A DNA stretch of 64,000 nucleotides, from positions 1 to 64,000 of the forward strand of contig NZ_JADKRZ010000004.1 in NCBI RefSeq assembly GCF_015350905.1, read 5' to 3'. Positions 9,378 through 16,370 of the stretch are shown one piece after another; within the stretch, counting starts at the first letter, position 1, and each line of letters opens with the position of its first letter. The translations under genes and the position numbers were made by a program. The stretch comes from Curtobacterium sp. VKM Ac-2865 (lineage in GTDB: Bacteria; Actinomycetota; Actinomycetes; Actinomycetales; Microbacteriaceae). Under the pieces are notes generated by a model that made no database searches, was not told the DNA's origin, and saw only the letters and a program-made list of their open reading frames with translations.

Positions 9378-10373
9378 GTGATCCCGCTCGACCGTGCCAT
9401 CGAGACCTACCTGCGGCACGTCGCCATCGAGCGGGGCCTGTCCGACCACACCCTGTCGGCCTACCGGCGGGACCTGACGACGTTCGCCGAGTGGATCGCC
9501 ACCCAGCCCGAGGTGTCGTCGGCGGGGGCTGACCGAGCCGGCGGTGCGTCGGTGGCCGGTGACGTGGAGCGAATCGCGCGGGCGGACCTCGCCGGGTTCG
9601 TGACGTACCTGGCGACGCGTGAGCCCACTCCGTTGGCGCCGCGGTCCGTCGCCCGGATGCTCAGCTCCGTGCGGTCCTTCACTGCGTTCGCGGCGGGGGA
9701 GGGCTGGCTGCCGCTCGACCCAGGCGCTTCCGTCCGCCCGCCGAAGGCCCCGATGCGGCTGCCGAAGGCGATCTCGGTGCACGACATGGAGCGGCTGCTC
9801 GGAGCGGTCGACGGTGACGACCCCGTGCAGCTCCGCGACCGGGCGCTGCTCGAGCTCCTCTACGCCACGGGTGCGCGCATCTCCGAGGCCGTCGGGTTGT
9901 CCGTGGACGACGTCACCACGCTGTCCGGGCTCGATGACGCAGCCGACGAGGACACCGACGTCTCCGTGGTGCGGGTCACCGGCAAGGGGAACAAGCAGCG
10001 CATCGTGCCGCTCGGCAGCTACGCCCGGGCTGCGGTCGAGGCCTACCTGGTGCGGGCACGGCCGCTGTTCGCCGCACGGGGGGCCTCGACGCCGGCGCTG
10101 TTCCTCGGCGCCCGGGGTGCGCGGCTGTCCCGCCAGAGCGCCTGGCTCGTGATCCAGGCTGCTGCCGAGGGTGCCGACCTCGCCGAGCACGTGTCGCCAC
10201 ACACGTTCCGGCACTCGTTCGCGACGCACCTGCTCGAGGGCGGGGCGGACGTGCGCGTGGTGCAGGAGCTGCTCGGGCACGCGAGCGTCGCGACGACGCA
10301 GATCTACACGATGGTGACGGCGGACATGCTGCGGGACGTGTACCAGACGGCGCATCCGCGGGCGCGGCGGTAG
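9378..10373 (+). CDS. xerD: site-specific tyrosine recombinase XerD
   Basis: A 331-residue tyrosine recombinase of the XerC/D type that resolves chromosome dimers at dif with FtsK. The N-terminal SAM-like DNA-binding domain (residues about 1-115) is followed by the catalytic domain. Its residues are Arg in [10 protein letters not shown], Lys in [13 protein letters not shown], the [15 protein letters not shown] box, His in [11 protein letters not shown] and the nucleophile Tyr in QIYTMVT. It occupies the conserved position after the NUDIX gene. The insert between residues about 50 and 65 is Gly/Ala-rich and slightly longer than usual. Confidence 0.95.
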   Translation: MIPLDRAIETYLRHVAIERGLSDHTLSAYRRDLTTFAEWIATQPEVSSAGADRAGGASVAGDVERIARADLAGFVTYLATREPTPLAPRSVARMLSSVRSFTAFAAGEGWLPLDPGASVRPPKAPMRLPKAISVHDMERLLGAVDGDDPVQLRDRALLELLYATGARISEAVGLSVDDVTTLSGLDDAADEDTDVSVVRVTGKGNKQRIVPLGSYARAAVEAYLVRARPLFAARGASTPALFLGARGARLSRQSAWLVIQAAAEGADLAEHVSPHTFRHSFATHLLEGGADVRVVQELLGHASVATTQIYTMVTADMLRDVYQTAHPRARR

Positions 10374-10472
10374 CGCGGGGCGGGGTGCGGTGCGGTGCGT
10401 GGTGGCGTGCGCGCGCCAAACTCTCGCGTCGATGGAGCAGAAATCGTCGAGTCCCGCGGGGCCGATCGACAG

Positions 10473-10748
10473 TTACTGCTCCCTCGATGCCCGAGCATCG
10501 GGCGCGTGGCGGGTGCGGGAGCGTCGCGCAACCGCCTGGCCGACGAACGACCCGAGCAACAGCCCGAGCAGACAGAGCGCGAGCGACTCGACAGCGGCAT
10601 CTGATCCTGGACGTGCGAGGACGGCCGCCAACGCGCCGAACCAGGCGGCGACGGGGACACATGCGAGCACGGTGCCGAGGATGCGACCGGTCCGCGCCGC
10701 AGCGATTCCGAACAGGAGGCCGCAAGCCAGACTCAGGACGATGATCAC
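10473..10748 (-). CDS. small integral membrane protein
   Basis: A 91-residue protein with about three hydrophobic segments (start to about 20, 28-45 and 56-74) and a basic, polar C-terminus rich in Arg and Ala. The GTG start is chosen because TAGAAC lies 7 bases upstream and everything further upstream is non-coding in character. No family is recognised. It converges with xerD; a GGAGCAG/CTGCTCC stem near 10433-10482 overlaps its stop codon. Confidence 0.6.
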   Translation of the reverse strand: MIIVLSLACGLLFGIAAARTGRILGTVLACVPVAAWFGALAAVLARPGSDAAVESLALCLLGLLLGSFVGQAVARRSRTRHAPDARASREQ

Positions 10749-10755
10749 GGCAACC

Positions 10756-10761
10756 GTTCTA
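10756..10761 (-). promoter_or_regulatory. -10-like TAGAAC, small membrane gene
   Basis: On the minus strand TAGAAC lies 7 bases before the GTG at 10748, the leaderless spacing; its last base is C rather than the consensus T. Confidence 0.35.
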
Positions 10762-10804
10762 GCAGGCCGTCCGACATCGGCGGACGGTGTCGGTATGTCC
10801 CGCG

Positions 10805-11245
10805 TCAGAACATATGGGACACGGCGACGACGCCCGTCGCCAACGCCACGACCATCGACGAGGCCGACAGACTCCGCGCGACCGGACGCCAGGCCCCGGT
10901 CGCGTTCGGGTGCACGAGCCCGGCGACCCCGGCGGCGAACCCGAGCACACTGCAGGCGCCCCAGGGGTTCAGCGCCACGGACGTGACGGCCAGCACGACG
11001 GCCAGGAACGTGAGCACACAGAAGCGCTGCGCGGCGCCGGCACCGTAGGCCCATGTGCGGCTCTCGACCGGGTGGGTGAGCACCGAGAACGCCGGGCCGG
11101 TGGGCGTCACGACGATGGGCCGGACGGCCTCGACCGGGCGGCTGGGGAGTGCCCTGGTGGCCTCACCCCAGGCGCCGCCGTCCCACCAGCGGAGACGGGC
11201 GGTGTCCCGGGGGTCCGGGAACCAGCCTGCAGCCGGCAGCGTCAC
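10805..11245 (-). CDS. DUF2510 domain membrane protein
   Basis: A 146-residue protein starting at GTG with CAGGAG 7 bases upstream. Residues 5-27 form a DUF2510 motif (AGWFPDPRDTARLRWWDGGAWGEATR), a short Trp-rich module common at the N-termini of actinobacterial membrane proteins. Three transmembrane segments follow, about residues 68-90, 95-112 and 128-144. Its function is unknown. A TAGCGT -10 candidate lies at 11281-11286, leaving a leader of about 30 bases. Confidence 0.75.
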   Translation of the reverse strand: MTLPAAGWFPDPRDTARLRWWDGGAWGEATRALPSRPVEAVRPIVVTPTGPAFSVLTHPVESRTWAYGAGAAQRFCVLTFLAVVLAVTSVALNPWGACSVLGFAAGVAGLVHPNATGAWRPVARSLSASSMVVALATGVVAVSHMF

Positions 11246-11296
11246 GACGAGCTCCTGAGAACGGTGGATGGTGCTCTCTGACGCTATGACGACGCT

Positions 11297-11348
11297 GCCG
11301 CCTGTCCCAGTCCCAACCCGGGTGTCGGCAGGAAGGGGGACAGGCGGC
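11297..11348 (-). terminator. terminator of LLM oxidoreductase gene
   Basis: A 12-bp stem pairs GCCGCCTGTCCC (11297-11308) with GGGACAGGCGGC (11337-11348). It lies 10 bases beyond the stop codon of the gene that ends at 11358 and before the next minus-strand gene. Confidence 0.7.
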
Positions 11349-11357
11349 GAGCGGGGT

Positions 11358-12395
11358 TCAGGCGGGGACGGGGGCGGCGTCCACCTCGCGCATGACTGCG
11401 GCGACCGCGGCGAGCTGCCGGGCGTTGAAGTCGACGCCGAGCTGGTTCGGCACGGTGACGAGCACCGTGTCGGCAGCGCGGACGGCGGCGTCGGCGGCGA
11501 GCTCGGCGACGAGGTCCTCGGGCGAACCGATGTACGAGCGACCGAACCGGGCGAGACCGCCGTCGAGGTACCCGACCTGGTCGGAACCCTCGGCCTGCGC
11601 ACGGATGCCGAAGTAGTGCTGGGACTCGTCGTCGATGATCGGGATGATGCTGCGCGACACCGAGACCCGCGGTGTGCGCTCCCAGCCCGACTCGGCCCAG
11701 ACGCGACGGAAGCGCTCGATCTGCTCGGCCTGCAGCTGGTCGAACGGCACGCCGGTGTCCTCGGTGAGCAGGGTCGAGGACATCAGGTTCATGCCCTGCT
11801 CGGCCGTCCACTCCGCGGTGGCACGGGTACCGGCACCCCACCAGATGCGGTCGCCGAGCCCGTCGGAGAGCGGCAGGATCGGCAGCGAGCCCTCGGCCCC
11901 GGTCATCTGGGGGTTCGCGTTCGCCATCGGCTCGCCGGCGATCGCGCGGCGGAAGACGCTGGTGTGCGCACGGGCCAGGTCGGCGCCGTTCGGGTCAGAG
12001 GCCTCGGGCACGTAGCCGAAGGACTGGTACCCGGCCTGGGCGGTCTCGGGTGACCCACGGCTCACGCCGAGCTGCAGTCGCCCGCCGGAGATGAAGTCGG
12101 TCGCTGCCGCTTCCTCCGCCATGTACAGCGGGTTCTCGTAGCGCATGTCGATCACGCCGGTGCCGATCTCGATGCGGCTGGTCTTCGCGGCGATCGCGGA
12201 CAGGAGCGGGAAGGGCGCCGCCTGCTGCTGCGCGAAGTGGTGGACGCGGAAGTACGCGCCGTCGACGCCGGCCTCTTCCGCAGCCACCGCGAGGTCGATG
12301 CCCTGCAGCAGGGCTTCACGACCGCTGCGCACCCTCGACCCCGGCACGTCGCGCCAGTGTCCGAACGACAGGAACCCGATCTTCGTCATGTCCAT
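11358..12395 (-). CDS. LLM class flavin-dependent oxidoreductase
   Basis: A 345-residue luciferase-like monooxygenase (TIM barrel, FMN or F420 binding). It starts with TKIGFLSFGHW and has the family hallmarks RIEIGTGVIDMRYENP and LQLGVSRGSPE. The substrate cannot be told from sequence. A second start six bases downstream (at 12389) gives MTKIGF and is equally likely. It is the last gene before the terminator at 11297-11348. A paralogue of similar length and plan lies at 20058-21086. Confidence 0.9.
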   Translation of the reverse strand: MDMTKIGFLSFGHWRDVPGSRVRSGREALLQGIDLAVAAEEAGVDGAYFRVHHFAQQQAAPFPLLSAIAAKTSRIEIGTGVIDMRYENPLYMAEEAAATDFISGGRLQLGVSRGSPETAQAGYQSFGYVPEASDPNGADLARAHTSVFRRAIAGEPMANANPQMTGAEGSLPILPLSDGLGDRIWWGAGTRATAEWTAEQGMNLMSSTLLTEDTGVPFDQLQAEQIERFRRVWAESGWERTPRVSVSRSIIPIIDDESQHYFGIRAQAEGSDQVGYLDGGLARFGRSYIGSPEDLVAELAADAAVRAADTVLVTVPNQLGVDFNARQLAAVAAVMREVDAAPVPA

Positions 12396-12428
12396 GCGAA
12401 CGCATCCGCGATCGTGGCGATTCCGAAG

Positions 12429-13535
12429 TCACCGGATCCGCGTCGAGATCCATCCTCGTACCCGGGCGTGGAGCGGAGGAGGGCTCGCGGCTGCCCGGTG
12501 CTCGTGGAGGCGCTCGAGGTGGCGTTCCGCCTGCGTGATGCTCCGTGTGACCTCGAGGATGACGGAACGGGCCACCGCCCCGTTGACCGTGACGTCGACG
12601 ATCCACTGCGGTGAGCGCCGAGGCATCCGCAGCGGACTCAGGAGCGCGACGAGCGCGATCGCCGTGAAGACGGCTGTGAGGGGGATCGCGGCCGTCTGCG
12701 CGACGACCAGGGCGCCGGCCCACGCGGACGCGGTGACGAGGAGGATCATGAGGACGGGGCCAGCCAGGTTCGCCACCCGATTTCCCCGACCTTGCGACGT
12801 GAGGGCAGCAGCGGGGACGGCGAACGCCGCGATGGCCAGGAGTCCTGTGGCCACCAGCGCCAACGCGACCACCGCGATGGAACGGCGCAGCCCGAGCCCT
12901 GAACACGCAGCGATGACAGCGACGGTCCCACCGAAGACGGACGCATGCACGACCAGCGCGAGCAGCACGCGCGGGAGTGACGCGGTCGCGCGTTCTGGCA
13001 GGCGTCCGAGTTGTGCACGTCGTTGCGCGAGAGCGCTCGTCGCGTGGTCGACCTGCCGGTCGAAGTCCGAGACGTTGAGCGCCGCCAGTGGAACGCCGAA
13101 CGCCACGACCGCCGCGGTCAGGGGCACCGTGGCTGCGAAGAGGCCGGCTCTCGTCGGATCGACGACGCATGCCGCGATCTGGCCCGCGAACAGCAACAGC
13201 GCCGAGAGCATGATGAGCTGCGCGACGGCTCCCATCGCGCGGCGGAAACGACGACGGCTCTGGACGTCGGCCAACGTGAACTGCCCACCGAGCGAGATGC
13301 CGAAGGCGGCCACCGTGGTGCCGACGAAGGCGCTCAGGACGTCCACGATCCCGCCGTCATCGGCCCTTCCGACGACGACGAGCCAGTCGAACACCTCGCC
13401 GGACAACACCCCTGGCAACGACAGGGCGCGCACCGCGGTACCGACGAGGAGGATCACAGCGAAGAACAGCATGGTCGAAGCCACGACGTTCCTCCAACGC
13501 ACCGGAAGCGGTTCCACCTGCTCGTTGTCGACCAC
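12429..13535 (-). CDS. multi-pass membrane protein, unknown
   Basis: A 368-residue protein with about eight hydrophobic segments. The first begins near residue 18 (VVASTMLFFAVILLVGTAV), and a cytoplasmic basic stretch lies near residues 85-95 (QSRRRFRRA). The C-terminal 50 residues are hydrophilic and helix-forming. The GTG start is set by TACCGT 6 bases upstream and by loss of coding character beyond it. No family is recognised. The start is 53 bases from the divergent DksA/TraR-like gene, so the two share a compact promoter region. Confidence 0.75.
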   Translation of the reverse strand: MVDNEQVEPLPVRWRNVVASTMLFFAVILLVGTAVRALSLPGVLSGEVFDWLVVVGRADDGGIVDVLSAFVGTTVAAFGISLGGQFTLADVQSRRRFRRAMGAVAQLIMLSALLLFAGQIAACVVDPTRAGLFAATVPLTAAVVAFGVPLAALNVSDFDRQVDHATSALAQRRAQLGRLPERATASLPRVLLALVVHASVFGGTVAVIAACSGLGLRRSIAVVALALVATGLLAIAAFAVPAAALTSQGRGNRVANLAGPVLMILLVTASAWAGALVVAQTAAIPLTAVFTAIALVALLSPLRMPRRSPQWIVDVTVNGAVARSVILEVTRSITQAERHLERLHEHRAAASPPPLHARVRGWISTRIR

Positions 13536-13541
13536 ATCCCG

Positions 13542-13547
13542 ACGGTA
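13542..13547 (-). promoter_or_regulatory. -10 hexamer TACCGT, membrane gene
   Basis: On the minus strand TACCGT lies 6 bases before the GTG at 13535, the leaderless spacing. Confidence 0.55.
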
Positions 13548-13574
13548 ACGGGACGTGGAGACATTCCGCACGAC

Positions 13575-13580
13575 TACGGT
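13575..13580 (+). promoter_or_regulatory. -10 hexamer TACGGT, DksA/TraR-like gene
   Basis: TACGGT ends 7 bases before the ATG at 13588. It is divergent from the -10 at 13542-13547, with 27 bases between the two hexamers. Confidence 0.55.
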
Positions 13581-13587
13581 CGGCTCC

Positions 13588-13923
13588 ATGGAGTTCGACC
13601 CGCGCCAGGCGCTGACCGACGAGCGGGCGCGGTCCGAGAAGCTGCTGGCCGACGTCGAACGGAGCATGCAGGACGTCAGCGACGCCCGCGACGGCGCGAA
13701 CACGGACGACGAGCACGACCCCGAGGGCGCGACGCTCGCCTGGGAACGCGGCTCGCTGGGCCCGGTGCGGGACGACGCCCGTCGCAGGATCGAACTGGTC
13801 GACGCGGCGCTGGCCCGGCTCGACGTGGGCACGTACGGAGCGTGCGCCGTCGGCGGCGAGCCGATCCCGGAGGCGCGACTGGCGGCGGTCCCATGGGCCG
13901 CCACCTGCGTCGCGCACGCGTGA
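13588..13923 (+). CDS. DksA/TraR-like protein with degenerate zinc finger
   Basis: A 111-residue protein with the layout of actinobacterial DksA/TraR C4 zinc-finger proteins: an N-terminal helical hairpin (residues about 1-75) and the C-terminal block YGACAVGGEPIPEARLAAVPWAATCVAHA. In family members this block carries C-x2-C and C-x2-C. Here the second Cys is Gly and the fourth is His, so only two of the four zinc ligands remain (C, G, C, H). The fold may persist without zinc. Proteins of this class bind RNA polymerase; whether this one still does is unknown. Confidence 0.8.
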   Translation: MEFDPRQALTDERARSEKLLADVERSMQDVSDARDGANTDDEHDPEGATLAWERGSLGPVRDDARRRIELVDAALARLDVGTYGACAVGGEPIPEARLAAVPWAATCVAHA

Positions 13924-13971
13924 CGAGCCTCCCGTCCGCCTCCTGGTGACGTGACCCGGCCTGGAGGCTCG
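13924..13971 (+). repeat. long-loop inverted repeat, palindrome-family relative
   Basis: CGAGCCTCC (13924-13932) pairs with GGAGGCTCG (13963-13971) across a 30-base loop. The arms match the GAGGCTCG core of the palindrome family. It starts directly after the DksA/TraR-like stop codon. Confidence 0.5.
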
Positions 13972-14033
13972 ACCACCGTCCGCGACGGAGGCGACGGTCA
14001 CCTGCTGCGCCGCTGATTCTCAGCCGCGAGCCA

Positions 14034-14039
14034 TACCGT
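14034..14039 (+). promoter_or_regulatory. -10 hexamer TACCGT, PGPGW gene
   Basis: TACCGT ends 6 bases before the ATG at 14046, the leaderless spacing. Confidence 0.55.
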
Positions 14040-14045
14040 TCCCGC

Positions 14046-14468
14046 ATGGAGACGGACCGGGACCACCCCCCTGCGAACGCAGTCGAGGCTGCACGGCCGC
14101 AGCGGTTCCGGTGGTTCCACGACATGCGCGCCTGGATCCACGCGCGGCCGCACGTGCACCTGTTCTGGAAGGTGCTGATCGGCATCGTCGGCGGGCTCGT
14201 CGTGATCATCGGGCTGGTCCTGGTGCCGCTGCCGGGGCCCGGGTGGCTCGTCGTGTTCATCGGGCTGACGATCCTGGCCAGTGAGTTCCACTTCTTCCAC
14301 CGGATCATCACGTGGCTCCGGGCGCAGCTCCACCGGTTCTGGGACTGGGCGAAGGCCCGCGGTCCTCGGTGGCTGCGCCGGATGGCCGACCGCAACAAGG
14401 CGGACGTCGACGCTGCGCACGAGGACGCCCACCGGACCATGGGCCGACAGGCCCGGCCCGGGCACTGA
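14046..14468 (+). CDS. TIGR02611 family (PGPGW) membrane protein
   Basis: A 140-residue protein with a basic N-terminal cytoplasmic part, two close transmembrane segments (about 43-63 and 66-85) joined by the hallmark PLPGPGWLVVFIGL, and a basic amphipathic C-terminal tail. This matches the actinobacterial PGPGW/TIGR02611 family, whose function is unknown. There is no Shine-Dalgarno; the start is supported by the -10 hexamer 6 bases upstream. Confidence 0.82.
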   Translation: METDRDHPPANAVEAARPQRFRWFHDMRAWIHARPHVHLFWKVLIGIVGGLVVIIGLVLVPLPGPGWLVVFIGLTILASEFHFFHRIITWLRAQLHRFWDWAKARGPRWLRRMADRNKADVDAAHEDAHRTMGRQARPGH

Positions 14469-14608
14469 CGCGCGGGGTCGGGGTCGGTCGGCTGTGGCCG
14501 CGCTCGTGCGGTGTTGACCACTCGGTGCGAGGTCGTGTCGGCGCACGGGGTGGTCGAGCTCGCACCAGCTGAGAGACGGCGCACGGTGCGAGCCGACCGA
14601 CAGTGCCC
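14459..14608. repeat. nested inverted repeats between convergent genes
   Basis: GGGCACTG (14459-14466) pairs with CAGTGCCC (14601-14608), and GTCGGTCGGCT (14483-14493) pairs with AGCCGACCGAC (14591-14601). Together they could draw the whole intergenic region between two convergent genes into one large stem. It may serve as a bidirectional terminator. Confidence 0.45.
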
Positions 14609-14614
14609 GCGCGG

Positions 14615-15871
14615 TCAGTCGGCTGCGGCGGCGGTGCGGATCGAGCCGGTGGCGGTGCGCTCGAGGACCTCGGACGCGTGCTCCTCGACCTCGGCGGCGT
14701 CCTTCGACGCGAGCTGCAGCACGAGGGCGACCCCCGCGGCGAGGACGATGAACGCGCCGTACCCGGCGATGACCGGCACGAGGCCGACCGTCGGTTCGAG
14801 CAGACCCCCGATGACGGCCGGCACGCCGAACGCAAGGTAGCTGACGACGTAGATCGTCGAGAGCAGTCCCGCACGGTGCGTCGGAGCAGCGGTCGCGAGC
14901 AGCATCCGGAGCGGCGCCTGGAACCCCGCGCCGAACCCGACGCCAGCGATGGCACTGCCGACGACGAGCCCCGGCAGGGAGTGGGCGAACACGAAGCCGA
15001 CCGTGACGACCGGGCCCAGGATGAGCGCGACGAGGCCGATGAGCACGCCGACGCGGGCGTCGAGCCGCTGGATCGCGATGCCCGTCGCAGCGCCGACACC
15101 GGTGACGACGGCGATCAGGGCCCCGGCGGCGAAGTGGTTGTCGATGCCGAAGATCGCGCCGAGCGCCGAGGGCACGAGCGAGAGGAACAGACCACCGAGG
15201 GCCCAGCTCGCGACGAGGGACCCCGCGACGCCGCGGAACAGCCGGCGTGAGGACCGCGGCACGGCGATCGTCGGGCGGAGGGAGCGCAGGGCTCCCGGAC
15301 GTCGGGTGACCTGCTCGGGGACGACGACGAGCGCGACGAGCATGAGCACGAGGAGCACGCCGAACAGCAGGTAGACGAACTGCTCGGGCGCTGGGCCCCA
15401 CTCGACCAGGGCGCCGCTCGACAGGGCGCCGGTGGCGAGTGCGATCGGCGGGACGGCGCCGTTGAGCACGCCGGCGAGGGTGGGGTGGCGCTCGAGCGAG
15501 TTGTCGATGAGCGCGGCCCCGAGGGCGCCGATGAGCAGCCCGACGGAGACGCCCTGCAGCACGCGGTCGAGGATGAGCGCCCCGAGGCCGTCCGCGACGG
15601 CGAACAGCCCGAGCGAGACCGCCAGGCCGATGCCCCCGGCCACGAGCACCGGCTTCCGACCGACGTGGTCGGACAGCCGCCCGGCCACGAGCAGGCTCGC
15701 CAGCAGCCCGGCGACGTAGATCGCGAACACCGCGGTGAGCATGAGCGGGGTCAGGTGCCACTCGGCGGCGTACACCGGGTAGATCGGCGACGGCACGGCC
15801 GAGGACGCCAGCGACACGAGCAGCAGCGCCGCGATGATCCAGAACCCGGCGACCGAGCGAGTGGACTGCAT
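14615..15871 (-). CDS. MFS transporter (ArsR-linked efflux)
   Basis: A 418-residue major facilitator with about 12 transmembrane helices and the loop 2-3 motif GRLSDHVGRKPVL. The ATG start at 15871 has GGAAGG 7 bases upstream. The C-terminal tail is hydrophilic. It is divergent from an ArsR-type repressor gene; two matching 18-bp inverted repeats lie between them, so it is probably derepressed by the compound it exports. The substrate is unknown. Confidence 0.9.
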   Translation of the reverse strand: MQSTRSVAGFWIIAALLLVSLASSAVPSPIYPVYAAEWHLTPLMLTAVFAIYVAGLLASLLVAGRLSDHVGRKPVLVAGGIGLAVSLGLFAVADGLGALILDRVLQGVSVGLLIGALGAALIDNSLERHPTLAGVLNGAVPPIALATGALSSGALVEWGPAPEQFVYLLFGVLLVLMLVALVVVPEQVTRRPGALRSLRPTIAVPRSSRRLFRGVAGSLVASWALGGLFLSLVPSALGAIFGIDNHFAAGALIAVVTGVGAATGIAIQRLDARVGVLIGLVALILGPVVTVGFVFAHSLPGLVVGSAIAGVGFGAGFQAPLRMLLATAAPTHRAGLLSTIYVVSYLAFGVPAVIGGLLEPTVGLVPVIAGYGAFIVLAAGVALVLQLASKDAAEVEEHASEVLERTATGSIRTAAAAD

Positions 15872-15915
15872 GAGCGACCCTTCCGTAGTGCGAAACCCGT
15901 TGTGCGAGACCCGTT

Positions 15916-15933
15916 GTACGAGTCGGGTCGTAC
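15916..15933. promoter_or_regulatory. operator 1 of divergent ArsR/MFS pair
   Basis: Inverted repeat GTACGA-N6-TCGTAC, same half-site as operator 2, 41 bases away centre to centre (about four helical turns). Confidence 0.65.
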
Positions 15934-15956
15934 CGCATTGGTACAGCACGACCGCT

Positions 15957-15974
15957 GTACGACGCAAGTCGTAC
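15957..15974. promoter_or_regulatory. operator 2 of divergent ArsR/MFS pair
   Basis: Inverted repeat GTACGAC-GCAA-GTCGTAC, perfect 7-base arms. It lies 18 bases upstream of the ArsR -10 hexamer, where a bound repressor would block RNA polymerase. Confidence 0.68.
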
Positions 15975-15991
15975 TGGGAGGCGAACCCTGG

Positions 15992-15997
15992 TAGCGT
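15992..15997 (+). promoter_or_regulatory. -10 hexamer TAGCGT, arsR-like gene
   Basis: TAGCGT ends 7 bases before the ATG at 16005, the leaderless spacing. Confidence 0.55.
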
Positions 15998-16004
15998 CCC
16001 GTCC

Positions 16005-16370
16005 ATGCCCGAGCGCGTGGATGCCCCCGAACGGCTGCCTCAGCCGTCGCCGGCCGAGATGGACCTCCCCGTCGTGCTGGACGCCCTGTCGGACCCGATC
16101 CGCCTGGCGATCCTGCACCGGTACCTCGTCGACGCCGCCGGTGGTGAGCGCTCCTGCGGGTGGGTCGGCATCGACCGGCCGAAGTCCACGCTCACGCACC
16201 ACTTCCGCGTGCTGCGTGAGGCCGGGCTCCTCGAGCAGCACCAGGAGGGCCTGACCCGGATCAGCCGGGTGCGCGTCGACGACGTGGAGCACCGCTTCCC
16301 CGGCCTGCTCGACCTGGTCTTCGCCTGGCAGGTCCCCACCGCGCTGATGCGGACGGACCTGGTCGCATGA
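16005..16370 (+). CDS. ArsR-type (winged helix) transcriptional repressor
   Basis: A 121-residue winged-helix protein. DALSDPIRLAILHRYLV is the typical ArsR first helix pair, and STLTHHFRVLREAGLLEQHQEGLTRI is the recognition helix plus wing. The metal-binding Cys-Val-Cys box is absent, so it probably responds to an organic or oxidative signal, possibly via Cys in ERSCGWVG. It is divergent from the MFS gene, with two shared 18-bp inverted repeats as likely operators. The stop overlaps the ATG of the next gene (ATGA). Confidence 0.88.
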   Translation: MPERVDAPERLPQPSPAEMDLPVVLDALSDPIRLAILHRYLVDAAGGERSCGWVGIDRPKSTLTHHFRVLREAGLLEQHQEGLTRISRVRVDDVEHRFPGLLDLVFAWQVPTALMRTDLVA

